Shown piece after piece: positions 54,875 to 63,370 of a DNA stretch of 64,000 bases; within the stretch, counting starts at the first letter, position 1, and each line of letters begins with the position of its first letter. Origin of the DNA: Gracilibacillus timonensis (GTDB lineage Bacteria > Bacillota > Bacilli > Bacillales > Amphibacillaceae); assembly GCF_900086715.1 (NCBI RefSeq), contig NZ_FLKH01000012.1, positions 1,302,001-1,366,000 on the forward strand, read 5' to 3'. Both the position numbers and the translations under genes were made by a program. Under the pieces are notes generated by a model. That model was not told the DNA's origin and made no database searches. It saw nothing but the letters and a program-made list of their open reading frames with translations.

Positions 54875-56905
54875 TTATAGATTCATTGCTATCTCATAAG
54901 CAGACCAGATAGCCTCCATCACATTAGCTGGTTTTTTGGCATCGCCAATTAGATAAACATTTTCTGCCTTTATTTCTTGATAGAGTTGATCATTGGGATG
55001 ATACCCAATAGAAACAACGATATTATCTGCCGGAATTTCATGAACTTTTGGCATACCAGCAGCTCCTAACGCAAACATGTGCTGAGCGCGATTCGCAACA
55101 TTTGGATAGTTCTTGATTGTCTCTGTTACATGTGCGATGCCATCTTCCAATTTATCTACAACAGCATTTTTGATGACTTCTATTTGATAATAATCTAGCA
55201 ATTCCATCAGCATATTATAATTTGCTGCAGCTAAACCGGGCACGTTTAAAATCGTTTCAGACGCTTCAATAATCGTTACTTTTTTGCCTTTTTTAGCTAA
55301 GTCATAGGCAATTTCACAACCGGTAAGACCTGCTCCAACGATGACCACATTCTTGCCGGTAATTTCTTCGTTGTATAGAGTCTCAATGGCATAACTCACG
55401 TTTGGTTGATCAAATCCAGGTGTTGATAGTACTTTTTCAGTGGTACCCGTAGCAACAAATACTTCATCATAATCGGATACCTGATCCTTCGTAATCTGTG
55501 TATTTAATTGAATATGAATAGACAAATCATCCATTTGTTTTTTATACCAAGCAAGTAATTGTCGATCATCTTCTTTAAAATCTGGTGTTGCAGCGGCCAC
55601 GAATACGCCTCCAAGTTGCCCTGCCTTTTCAACCAAATCCACATGATGTCCGCGAATGGCGGCAACTCTTGCAGCTTCCATTCCACCTAATCCGCCTCCT
55701 ATCACTAATACACGTTTTTTCTTTTTAGCTGGTTGCAGCGCATAACTTTTCTCTCTTCCACAAGCAGGATTTACGGCGCAAGAAATATCTTTACCTTGGA
55801 AAATCCGGCCTAAACAGCCTTGATGACAATAAATACATGGTCGAACATCCGCTAACCGATCTTCGGCAAACTTATTAGCAAGCTCTGGATCAGCAAGTAA
55901 CGGGCGACCCATTCCCATCATATCCAGTTTCCCAGCTGTGATAACCTCATTTGCTAATTCTGGATTATCAAACCTTCCGGCGCAAACGACCGGAATCGAC
56001 ACCACTTCTTTCACTTTCATCACATCTTCTAGATTACAAGCTTTCGGCATGTACATAGGTGGATGCGGCCAGAACCATGAGTCATAACTTCCATTATCAC
56101 AGTTCAACATATCATAACCAAACGCTTCTAACTTTTGTGCGACAATCAATGATTCCTCGATATCTCTTCCTTTTTCTTCAAACGTTTCGCCTGGTAACGC
56201 ACCTCGGTTAAAATCTTTGACATAACTTTTTACACTGTAGCGCATTGACACGGGAAAATCCTGACCACATTTTTCTTTGATCGCTTCTACAATTTCTTTA
56301 ATGATTCGCAATCGATTATCTAATGAACCACCATATTCATCTGTTCTATTATTGAAAAACGAGATCGCAAATTGATCCAGTAGATAACCTTCATGAACGG
56401 CATGGATTTCTACACCATCTCCGCCAGCCTCCTGCACTAATTTAGCACCTTCTGCAAAATTTCTGACATAAGTATGGATATCTTCCTTTGTCATACCTAT
56501 ATCTGTTTTCGTCGGATCCCAAACATTCTGGATTGGAGCAGGCGCCTTGATGACACCTGTCAAACCGTGATTCACTCGACCTGTCAACGATGTCAATTGC
56601 ACGAAAACCTTGCTTCCAGTTTCATGGATACCGTCCATCAAATATTTCATTTCTTCTACATATGCCGTCGGATTGGATAAAATACTGAATCCCATATCAT
56701 TGATAATCGGCATGAGTCCTGTAATGATTAATCCTGTTCCGCCTTTTGCTCGTTCAATGTAATAATCTGCTCCCTCTTGGGTGTACGCTACAGATTCCAT
56801 GTTCATTAAGCGAGGGGAAAACACGCCCATCGGCATCATGGCAATGCGGTTTGGCACTTCCACTGAGCCAATTGTCAACGGTGAAAATAACGCTTCATAC
56901 TTCAT
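54875..56905 (-). CDS. Old Yellow Enzyme / Fe-S / FAD reductase (2,4-dienoyl-CoA reductase or BaiCD-type)
   Basis: A 676-residue multidomain oxidoreductase. Residues 1-340 form the FMN TIM barrel of the Old Yellow Enzyme family (PNRIAMMPMG, FAEGAKLVQEAGGDGVEIH, DEYGGSLDNRLR). A C-x2-C-x3-C-x11-C cluster (Cys357, 360, 364, 376) binds [4Fe-4S]. The C-terminal half has an FAD site (VLVIGGGLGGMEAAR) and a second nucleotide-binding fold (VVIVGAGLTGCEIAYDLA). The layout is that of FadH, BaiCD and other enoate reductases of anaerobes. The substrate cannot be told from the sequence. It is divergent from an AraC regulator. Confidence 0.88.
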   Translation of the reverse strand: MKYEALFSPLTIGSVEVPNRIAMMPMGVFSPRLMNMESVAYTQEGADYYIERAKGGTGLIITGLMPIINDMGFSILSNPTAYVEEMKYLMDGIHETGSKVFVQLTSLTGRVNHGLTGVIKAPAPIQNVWDPTKTDIGMTKEDIHTYVRNFAEGAKLVQEAGGDGVEIHAVHEGYLLDQFAISFFNNRTDEYGGSLDNRLRIIKEIVEAIKEKCGQDFPVSMRYSVKSYVKDFNRGALPGETFEEKGRDIEESLIVAQKLEAFGYDMLNCDNGSYDSWFWPHPPMYMPKACNLEDVMKVKEVVSIPVVCAGRFDNPELANEVITAGKLDMMGMGRPLLADPELANKFAEDRLADVRPCIYCHQGCLGRIFQGKDISCAVNPACGREKSYALQPAKKKKRVLVIGGGLGGMEAARVAAIRGHHVDLVEKAGQLGGVFVAAATPDFKEDDRQLLAWYKKQMDDLSIHIQLNTQITKDQVSDYDEVFVATGTTEKVLSTPGFDQPNVSYAIETLYNEEITGKNVVIVGAGLTGCEIAYDLAKKGKKVTIIEASETILNVPGLAAANYNMLMELLDYYQIEVIKNAVVDKLEDGIAHVTETIKNYPNVANRAQHMFALGAAGMPKVHEIPADNIVVSIGYHPNDQLYQEIKAENVYLIGDAKKPANVMEAIWSAYEIAMNL

Positions 56906-56949
56906 ACAGCTACCTCCTAATTTTTAATAATTTGTTACAATTGTCGCTC

Positions 56950-56977
56950 AAACATTGTGAATTATTGAACAATGTTT
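56950..56977. promoter_or_regulatory. Candidate operator between the AraC gene and the reductase
   Basis: A perfect 9-bp inverted repeat (AAACATTGT and ACAATGTTT, 10-base spacer) lies in the divergent region. It covers the -35 box and spacer of the plus-strand promoter. It may be the binding site for the adjacent AraC protein, though AraC sites are more often direct repeats. Confidence 0.5.
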
Positions 56978-56982
56978 ATAAT
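56955..56982 (+). promoter_or_regulatory. Putative promoter of the AraC-type gene
   Basis: TTGTGA, 16 bases, TATAAT on the plus strand, 80 bases before the start codon, overlapping the inverted repeat described above. Confidence 0.5.
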
Positions 56983-57062
56983 TAAATAATAAGAGACCTA
57001 TTCAAATAATGATATAACTATAGCGCCTCTTGTTTTAACAATTATACGAAAGGAGTACTAGC

Positions 57063-58052
57063 ATGAATTCGCAACATTCAACTCATTTGAAATTTTCCAA
57101 ACCACAAGATTATTCGGTTGGCTTATCTCAATTGAATTATTGCTATACGATTAGAGAAAAGCGGGATGCAACCATCACTTCTGAGATCCACCAACTAGAT
57201 GAGGTTCTTTTTACGTATAGTGTGATTGGTGCGTCTCATGGGGTGTTTTTTAGAAATGCGAGGGACAAGAAAGCCTTCATCGGTTTACGATTGATCAAAA
57301 AAGGACATGAAATCCATCGTTTCTCTCATAAAGAGGTTACTTTACAGGATTATTCACTAGGTATCTTTGATTTAAATAATAGTAGTCATTACGAACGAAA
57401 AAAATTAACAGAGGGCATCAATCTATTCATTGAAAAAACCCCTCAAACAAAAGCATTATTGCCTGAGTATAATTCGGGTAAAAGTATCGATGCCTCTTCT
57501 GGATTTGCTAGATATCTGCTAGACAGTTTTTTTACGTTGCAAACGCAACTTGAATATTGTTCAAAAGGAGAAAATGTATTGATATTGCATCATTTATTAT
57601 CGCTTTTACGAGATTGGATCCAGCAAAATAACCGAATAGCTCCCAATAAACAGATGGAATCAATGGTCATTGCTGCCTCTTCTTTCATTCATACCTATTT
57701 CTGGGATGCTTCGTTGAGTTTGGAAGAAACAGCAAATAGATGTTATGTTTCTCCTAGGACATTGCAAAAAGCATTTCAAGCATTAGGTTTATCATTTAGT
57801 TCCTATGTCAATGATATACGCTTAACCAATGCAGCGGTAAAATTATTTCAGACTAATACGGAAATTACAACCATCGCCTTTCAATGTGGTTTTACCAACT
57901 CGTCTTATTTTAGCAAACGATTCAAGGAAAAGTATCATCGCTCACCTAAAGATTATCGAAAAGAAAAGCAAGCATTATTGCACTCTGTTCAAGCGGTTAG
58001 TTTCCAGTGTCCATTAACCGCTTGTACCAGTATATCAAAGACTGTAATATAA
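57063..58052 (+). CDS. AraC-family transcriptional regulator
   Basis: A 329-residue regulator with the C-terminal AraC/XylS DNA-binding domain (about 205-300). The first HTH is SLEETANRCYVSPRTLQKAF. The second has the family signature IAFQCGFTNSSYFSKRFKEK followed by YHRSPKDYRK. The N-terminal 190 residues are a ligand or dimer domain that I cannot assign. AAAGGAG precedes the ATG. Its placement next to two reductase genes in the opposite direction suggests that it controls them; the substrate is unknown. Confidence 0.85.
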   Translation: MNSQHSTHLKFSKPQDYSVGLSQLNYCYTIREKRDATITSEIHQLDEVLFTYSVIGASHGVFFRNARDKKAFIGLRLIKKGHEIHRFSHKEVTLQDYSLGIFDLNNSSHYERKKLTEGINLFIEKTPQTKALLPEYNSGKSIDASSGFARYLLDSFFTLQTQLEYCSKGENVLILHHLLSLLRDWIQQNNRIAPNKQMESMVIAASSFIHTYFWDASLSLEETANRCYVSPRTLQKAFQALGLSFSSYVNDIRLTNAAVKLFQTNTEITTIAFQCGFTNSSYFSKRFKEKYHRSPKDYRKEKQALLHSVQAVSFQCPLTACTSISKTVI

Positions 58053-58176
58053 GCCCGGCAAAATAGGTGATGTGCAGCAGTTGTGGTGAATTTTAGTGCT
58101 TGTTCTTTGCCTTTCTTCACAAAGAATAAGTCCATATAACGAAGAGGGCGAGACAAATCATAGTGCGTTTGCTAAC

Positions 58177-58208
58177 AAGAAAAAAAGCCTCTCTCAGAAG
58201 AGAAGCTT
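58177..58208 (-). terminator. Rho-independent terminator after spoVM
   Basis: Stem GCCTCTCT / AGAGAAGC with a 4-base loop and a T-run in the minus direction, directly after the spoVM stop codon. Confidence 0.85.
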
Positions 58209-58292
58209 TCATTTTTGTTTTTTTCCATTGCCTAATAAAGCACGAATAAAGCCGCCGATATACCTTGGAAGTTTAATAGTATAGAATTTCAT
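58209..58292 (-). CDS. spoVM: Sporulation protein SpoVM
   Basis: A 27-residue amphipathic peptide, MKFYTIKLP followed by RYIGGFIRALLG and a Lys-rich end. B. subtilis SpoVM is 26 residues (MKFYTIKLPKFLGGIVRAML and a short tail). SpoVM binds the convex forespore membrane and anchors SpoIVA for spore coat assembly. The gene has a strong GGAGGAGG ribosome site and two adjacent ATG codons; I use the second, matching the known peptide, but the first would add one Met. It follows thiN, the conserved position, and ends in a terminator. It shows that this organism belongs to a spore-forming line. Confidence 0.93.
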   Translation of the reverse strand: MKFYTIKLPRYIGGFIRALLGNGKKQK

Positions 58293-58401
58293 CATATCCC
58301 TCCTCCGAGCCTTAGCTACTTATGGGAATCACCCATCACTATGATAGCTTATGACAGCCGTCACAAAAGTTGCCGTTTCCTTCTCTTTTTCACGATATTA
58401 T

Positions 58402-59040
58402 TTATTCCTTGCTCTTTATCATTATTAATATGCCTTCATCAAACGAAAAAGTACCATGATGTGCAATAATTTGATTAGAAATACATCTTGTACTTCCCCA
58501 ATGTAAGGAGTAATCTTCTAAAGCATAATAAAAACCATGAAGCGTTAATCCCTTGACGACGGGAGACAAGGGAACAAAGGAAATCAACTCACTAGTATTA
58601 GCTAAAACTCGGTATGTACCTGGCTGAAACATGCGTATTTGGTTATGACGATCAACAATGGTAACATCCACACCTTGATCCATTAACCGGTATAGCAGTT
58701 GAATATTTGCTAGTTCGTGATCCAATCGACCAGCTGTCACCCCAAAGAGTAAAATTGCTGACGGCTGATAACGAAAAGCCTCCTCCACCGCTAATTCCAA
58801 ATCAGTTTCATTCTTCTCTTTGGGATAGGCCTTATAACGTTCTGCTTCCTGTTGAATATCATGTCTTTGTTCTTCAGAAATCGAGTCAAAGTCTCCAATA
58901 GCAACATGTATAGGCAAATGGTATTGCATTAAATAGATAGCTCCAGCATCTGCGGCTATCCAGATATCAATATCCTCTTTATAGGTGCTCAACGAAGCTA
59001 ACGCCCGCTCCGGACCACCTGCTACTATACCAATTTTCAA
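58402..59040 (-). CDS. thiN: Thiamine pyrophosphokinase ThiN (YloS)
   Basis: Converts thiamine to thiamine diphosphate. The 212-residue protein has the family motifs GIVAGGPERALASL, ADAGAIYLMQYHLPIHVAIGD followed by FDSI, and EKNETDLELAVEEAF with the metal-binding Asp and Glu. The C-terminal substrate-binding domain contains ALEDYSLHWGSTRCISNQI. It lies 28 bases after rpe. Confidence 0.95.
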   Translation of the reverse strand: MKIGIVAGGPERALASLSTYKEDIDIWIAADAGAIYLMQYHLPIHVAIGDFDSISEEQRHDIQQEAERYKAYPKEKNETDLELAVEEAFRYQPSAILLFGVTAGRLDHELANIQLLYRLMDQGVDVTIVDRHNQIRMFQPGTYRVLANTSELISFVPLSPVVKGLTLHGFYYALEDYSLHWGSTRCISNQIIAHHGTFSFDEGILIMIKSKE

Positions 59041-59068
59041 GATATGTCAACCTCTCTTCTCGCAGAAT

Positions 59069-59722
59069 CTAAATAGATTGTTTGATGGCTTCTATCGCAG
59101 CCTTTCGATCTGGCTGATTAAAGATGGCACTTCCCGCTACCAACACATCAATTCCTGCTTCGACACATTGTTTGGCTGTATATTGATTGATGCCACCGTC
59201 AATTTGCATCTCAAAGGAAAGATGTTGTTCTGCCCGCCACTTAGCCGCTTGTTTCACTTTATCCAGTACTTCCGGAATAAATACTTGTCCACCAAAACCT
59301 GGATTCACGGACATAAATAACAACAAGTCGATATCATGGAGGATAGGCTTTATCATTTCCACTGGAGTGGCGGGATTGATTACTACCCCAGCTTTTGCAC
59401 CACATTCTTTAATCAGATGGATCGTTCGATGCAGGTGAGGACAAGTTTCCTCATGCACCGTGATAATATCTGCCCCTGCATCGGCAAATGCCTTCACATA
59501 TGCATCGGGATTTTCAATCATTAAATGGACATCCATTGTCATATCGGTAATCGGACGAATGGCTTCTAATACTAAGGGTCCAAATGTGATGTTGGGAACA
59601 AAATGACCATCCATCACGTCGACATGGATATAATCGGCCCCAGCTGCAACCACATCCGTCACCTCTTCTTTTAGCTTTGAAAAATCAGCTGACAAAATGG
59701 ATGGTGCTATCTTCGTGTTCAT
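59069..59722 (-). CDS. rpe: Ribulose-phosphate 3-epimerase
   Basis: Epimerase of the pentose phosphate pathway that converts ribulose-5-phosphate to xylulose-5-phosphate. The 217-residue TIM-barrel protein begins MNTKIAPSILSADFSKLKEE. It has the metal-binding His and Asp in YIHVDVMDGHFVPNITFGP, MSVNPGFGGQVFIP, and the second catalytic Asp in MQIDGGINQYTAKQ. The start overlaps the ribosome site inside the end of rsgA (GAGGTATTAG then ATG); the rsgA stop is one base away. Confidence 0.96.
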   Translation of the reverse strand: MNTKIAPSILSADFSKLKEEVTDVVAAGADYIHVDVMDGHFVPNITFGPLVLEAIRPITDMTMDVHLMIENPDAYVKAFADAGADIITVHEETCPHLHRTIHLIKECGAKAGVVINPATPVEMIKPILHDIDLLLFMSVNPGFGGQVFIPEVLDKVKQAAKWRAEQHLSFEMQIDGGINQYTAKQCVEAGIDVLVAGSAIFNQPDRKAAIEAIKQSI

Positions 59723-59723
59723 T

Positions 59724-60605
59724 CTAATACCTCGGCTTTCTATTTTGTATTTCCTCAACAAACTGCAAATAGTTTTGGTACCTCTGTTCAGGGATTAACT
59801 GCTGTTCCACAGCCGCCTTCACTGCACATTTGGGTTCACGAACATGTAGACAGCCTCTAAACTTACATTGGTCACTCAATGCCATAAAATCAGGATAGCA
59901 TTGTGGTAATTCATCCAGTTCCATATCCTTAAAATCAAGCGCACTAAAACCAGGTGTATCTGCGATTAATCCCCCCTTGAACGGGATAAGCTCAACATGA
60001 CGAGTAGTATGCTTCCCTCTACCCAGGCTCTCTGAAATAACATTAGTTTCCAAATTAAGATCTGGAATGATTTTATTTAACAGCGAGGTTTTCCCTACCC
60101 CTGATTGGCCCGCAAATACAGACACTTTTTGATGTAAGTAGGGAGCAACACTGTTTATGATTTGTTCATCTTGGGTGGATAGGAATTGCACGACATACCC
60201 TATTTGTTGGTAATAAGCCAATTGTTTTTTAATTTTTTCCGCTTCTTGTTCCTCTAATAGATCCATTTTCGTAAAAAACAATAAAGGTTCAATAGCTTTG
60301 GCTTCTACCAAGACAAGAAATTTATCCAACAAACGTAAACCAAGATCTGGTTCTTTTACAGAGGTTACGATAATGGCTTGATCGACATTGGCTATAGGTG
60401 GGCGCGTCAACTCGTTGTCTCGCTTATCAATCGACAGAATATACCCTTCATCTGTATGATTATATTCGAATTCTACATAATCTCCCACAAGCGGAGAGAT
60501 TTTCTTCTGCCGAAAAACACCACGACCACGACATTGGACAATGCCACCTTCATATTGAACATAATAAAAACCACTTAATGCTTTAATAATCTTGCCTTTT
60601 GGCAT
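59724..60605 (-). CDS. rsgA: Ribosome small-subunit GTPase RsgA (CpgA)
   Basis: Circularly permuted GTPase that acts late in 30S maturation; in B. subtilis (CpgA) it is phosphorylated by PrkC. The 293-residue protein has an N-terminal OB domain and the G4 region FFTKMDLLE. The P-loop GQSGVGKTSLLNKI lies near residue 170. The C-terminal zinc knuckle (CKFRGCLHVREPKC) provides the Cys and His ligands. It lies between prkC and rpe, the conserved order. Confidence 0.96.
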   Translation of the reverse strand: MPKGKIIKALSGFYYVQYEGGIVQCRGRGVFRQKKISPLVGDYVEFEYNHTDEGYILSIDKRDNELTRPPIANVDQAIIVTSVKEPDLGLRLLDKFLVLVEAKAIEPLLFFTKMDLLEEQEAEKIKKQLAYYQQIGYVVQFLSTQDEQIINSVAPYLHQKVSVFAGQSGVGKTSLLNKIIPDLNLETNVISESLGRGKHTTRHVELIPFKGGLIADTPGFSALDFKDMELDELPQCYPDFMALSDQCKFRGCLHVREPKCAVKAAVEQQLIPEQRYQNYLQFVEEIQNRKPRY

Positions 60606-62609
60606 TTACTCACCCTCTACCTCTTCGTATGTTAATGTTCGTTCATGGATAACCTCATCATCACGCAATATGCGGTAGGAGCCTTCTTCTCCAGGGGCTA
60701 TTGTCAATTCAATCGAAAAGGTGGTTTCTTCTGTGATCTCTTCTTCTTCTTGGTAAAGTTCTGCGCCATCATGATCCATATCATCTACGAAAATACTTAC
60801 TGTCTGTGGAGTAGGTTCTTCTGATTCCTCATCCACTTCGCCTGTATAAGGGATTGTAAAATTCTCAGTATGGGTTACCGGCGATTGTGGTTCAGGTCCT
60901 AAAGAAATAACTAATTCTACTTCGGTGCCTTTTTCCACTTGTTCATTAGCACCAGGGCTCTGCTCGATCACGTGTCCTTCTTCTACTTCTTCGCTATGCT
61001 GTTCTTCGATACTTACCTCTAATTCGTTATCGGTTAAGTAGGTCTCCGCTTCCTCTTGTGACAAGCCAACCAAACGGTTCAAACTGATCTGTTCCGGCCC
61101 TCTACTAATTTCAAAAATAACATTCGTTTCCCTTGGAATCACTTCATTATCCGGTGCAGGTTGAATTTGATTGATGATCTCACCAACAGGACGATCTGAA
61201 TATTCCTCATAGTATCGGACATCATTATATCCTTGATCGACCAGTAATTCTTCCACCCGTTCATAATCTCTGCCAACATAATCATCAAATTCTACTGTTT
61301 CTGGTCCTTGACTTACAAATAGCATGATATCCTGACCTTCCTTGATCACGTCATTTGCTTCGGGATTGGTTTCAATGACAATGTTTTCTTCAATTTCTTC
61401 ATCCGTTCTTTCCTCTTTGACAACATTCAATCCCAAAGCAGTGAGGCTTTCATGGGCCTCGTCGTAATCTTCACCTGCAACATCTGGAATGGTTACATCT
61501 TTAGGTTGAAACAAGCTTGGAAACACAAATAAAGCAAGCAAAATTGCGCCAAATAAAATAACGAATAAACTAGTTACCCATATAAAGGTTTTTTTGCGAC
61601 GTTTTTTCTTTTTTTGTGCTGGCTGTTTCTCCACTGTATCTTTGACCTTCTTGGTATCTTGTTTTGCAGCCATTGTGGCATCATCATTCACATCTGCTGC
61701 CTCTCCTTGATTTTCTTGAATGATAGGAATTGCCTTCGTAACCGTATCCTCAGAGACAGGCGGCTCATATTTGGGTTCATTCATTCTATCCGGGTCCAAG
61801 GAATGATTTAAGTCATCTTCCATCTCGGGCACGGAAGCATAACGCAGCAATGGGTCTTTTACCGTTGATTTGATCACTATATTTTCTACTGACTGCGGAA
61901 TTCTGGGATTGAATTCTTTTACCGATGGTGTCTCTGTTTGTAAATGTTTTAAGGCGATCGACACCGGTGACTGCCCAAAAAAAGGAAGTTTCCCAGTCAA
62001 CAATTCAAACAAAACAATTCCTAAAGAATAAATATCTGATTTATTGTTGGCCTTTCCTCCTCGTGCTTGTTCCGGCGACAAATAATGCACCGATCCCATC
62101 ACAGAATTCGTCTGCGTTAAGGCCGTTGCGCTTAACGCTACCGCTATCCCAAAATCAGTTACCTTGACTTGTCCATAGGTATCAATAAGGATATTCTGTG
62201 GTTTGATATCACGATGAACAATGCCATTTGCATGGGCATGAGCGATAGCTGACGTAATTTGAGTCATAATGTCAATAACTTCCCCCACTTCAATGGGGGC
62301 ATGCAATTGTATGTATTGCTTTAATGTCATTCCATCCACATATTCCATGACCATATAATAAATTTGTTCTTCTTCTCCCACATCATATATGTTGACGATA
62401 TTAGGGTGAGATAGGCTAGTAGCCGACTGAGCTTCCCGATGAAAACGGGTGATAAACTCCGGGTCATTGGCATACTCCAGTTTTAATACCTTGATAGCAA
62501 CTTGCCTTTCCAGGATTTGATCATTACCTAAATAGACGTTGGCCATACCGCCGCCACCGATTAGTTTAATAATCTCGTAGCGTTCATTAAGCATCTTTCC
62601 TTCTAACAT
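60606..62609 (-). CDS. prkC: Ser/Thr protein kinase PrkC with PASTA domains
   Basis: Membrane kinase that senses muropeptides; in B. subtilis it triggers spore germination and controls cell wall metabolism. The 667-residue protein has the kinase domain (about 1-275: GGGGMANVYLG, VAIKVLK, HRDIKPQN, DFGIAV, SVHYLSPEQARG) and a Lys-rich juxtamembrane stretch. A transmembrane helix follows at about 340-362. Three PASTA domains (about 365-430, 432-498, 500-566) and an acidic C-terminal tail complete it. Start MLEGKMLNERYEI aligns with B. subtilis; it overlaps the prpC end by 7 bases. Confidence 0.97.
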   Translation of the reverse strand: MLEGKMLNERYEIIKLIGGGGMANVYLGNDQILERQVAIKVLKLEYANDPEFITRFHREAQSATSLSHPNIVNIYDVGEEEQIYYMVMEYVDGMTLKQYIQLHAPIEVGEVIDIMTQITSAIAHAHANGIVHRDIKPQNILIDTYGQVKVTDFGIAVALSATALTQTNSVMGSVHYLSPEQARGGKANNKSDIYSLGIVLFELLTGKLPFFGQSPVSIALKHLQTETPSVKEFNPRIPQSVENIVIKSTVKDPLLRYASVPEMEDDLNHSLDPDRMNEPKYEPPVSEDTVTKAIPIIQENQGEAADVNDDATMAAKQDTKKVKDTVEKQPAQKKKKRRKKTFIWVTSLFVILFGAILLALFVFPSLFQPKDVTIPDVAGEDYDEAHESLTALGLNVVKEERTDEEIEENIVIETNPEANDVIKEGQDIMLFVSQGPETVEFDDYVGRDYERVEELLVDQGYNDVRYYEEYSDRPVGEIINQIQPAPDNEVIPRETNVIFEISRGPEQISLNRLVGLSQEEAETYLTDNELEVSIEEQHSEEVEEGHVIEQSPGANEQVEKGTEVELVISLGPEPQSPVTHTENFTIPYTGEVDEESEEPTPQTVSIFVDDMDHDGAELYQEEEEITEETTFSIELTIAPGEEGSYRILRDDEVIHERTLTYEEVEGE

Positions 62610-63355
62610 GACGATTCACCAACTTCTGCATCCTCATTCTTCACAATCGTTAAGGTGATATTATCTTCTCCACCTCGGTCATTTGCTAATTGGATAAGGA
62701 TTTCACTTGCTTGTTTTACCTCATTATTCATCAGGATGTCATATAGCTCTTGGTCATCTACCTTATCAGTTAAACCATCCGAACAAATCAATAATTGTTC
62801 CTGTTCCTCCCAAGTCTTCTGGTAAATATCTGGTACTAAATCTTCCTCCGTGCCCAAGGCCTTGAGTATAATATTCCGTTGCGGATGTACTTGTGCATCC
62901 TCTGCAGACAACTGTCCCTTCCTCACAAGCTCGCCAACTAATGAATGATCATTAGTTACTTGCTGCAAGCCCGTCTGATTGATTAAGTATGCCCTGCTAT
63001 CACCAATATGGCCAATCGTGATGGCAGCTTTTGTACAGACTGCTACCACAAGAGTGGTCCCCATCCCTTGATAGGACGCATCTGTTTGTGCTGTATGATA
63101 CACCAAATTATTAACCTTTGTAATCGTATCTTTCAACCATCCCTTGACATTATGCTCCCCTAATGAATCGGTTAACTCTTTCCAATGGACTGTAACAGTT
63201 TCCACTGCTAAATGACTAGCTACATCCCCAGCTTGATGCCCACCCATTCCATCGGCAACAATCGCTAATAATTGATTTTCATTAGTCAGCACATCTACCG
63301 CGTCTTCATTTAATTCACGTACTTTTCCTTTATCTGTTTGAAACACATATTTCAT
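62603..63355 (-). CDS. prpC: PP2C-type protein phosphatase PrpC
   Basis: The phosphatase that reverses PrkC-dependent phosphorylation. The 250-residue protein has the PP2C motifs: LNEDAVDVL, VADGMGGHQAGDVAS (metal Asp), IGHIGDSRAYL, ICSDGLTDKV and EDNITLTIV. GAGGTG precedes the ATG. It follows rsmB by only 15 bases; rlmN, which lies between these genes in B. subtilis, is absent. Confidence 0.96.
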   Translation of the reverse strand: MKYVFQTDKGKVRELNEDAVDVLTNENQLLAIVADGMGGHQAGDVASHLAVETVTVHWKELTDSLGEHNVKGWLKDTITKVNNLVYHTAQTDASYQGMGTTLVVAVCTKAAITIGHIGDSRAYLINQTGLQQVTNDHSLVGELVRKGQLSAEDAQVHPQRNIILKALGTEEDLVPDIYQKTWEEQEQLLICSDGLTDKVDDQELYDILMNNEVKQASEILIQLANDRGGEDNITLTIVKNEDAEVGESSC

Positions 63356-63370
63356 GTATCACACCTCTTC

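Noticed and set aside
58293-58401. Thiamine (TPP) riboswitch near thiN
   Set aside because: The region is downstream of thiN and precedes spoVM. No TPP riboswitch core (CUGAGA) was seen, and thiN is inside an operon.
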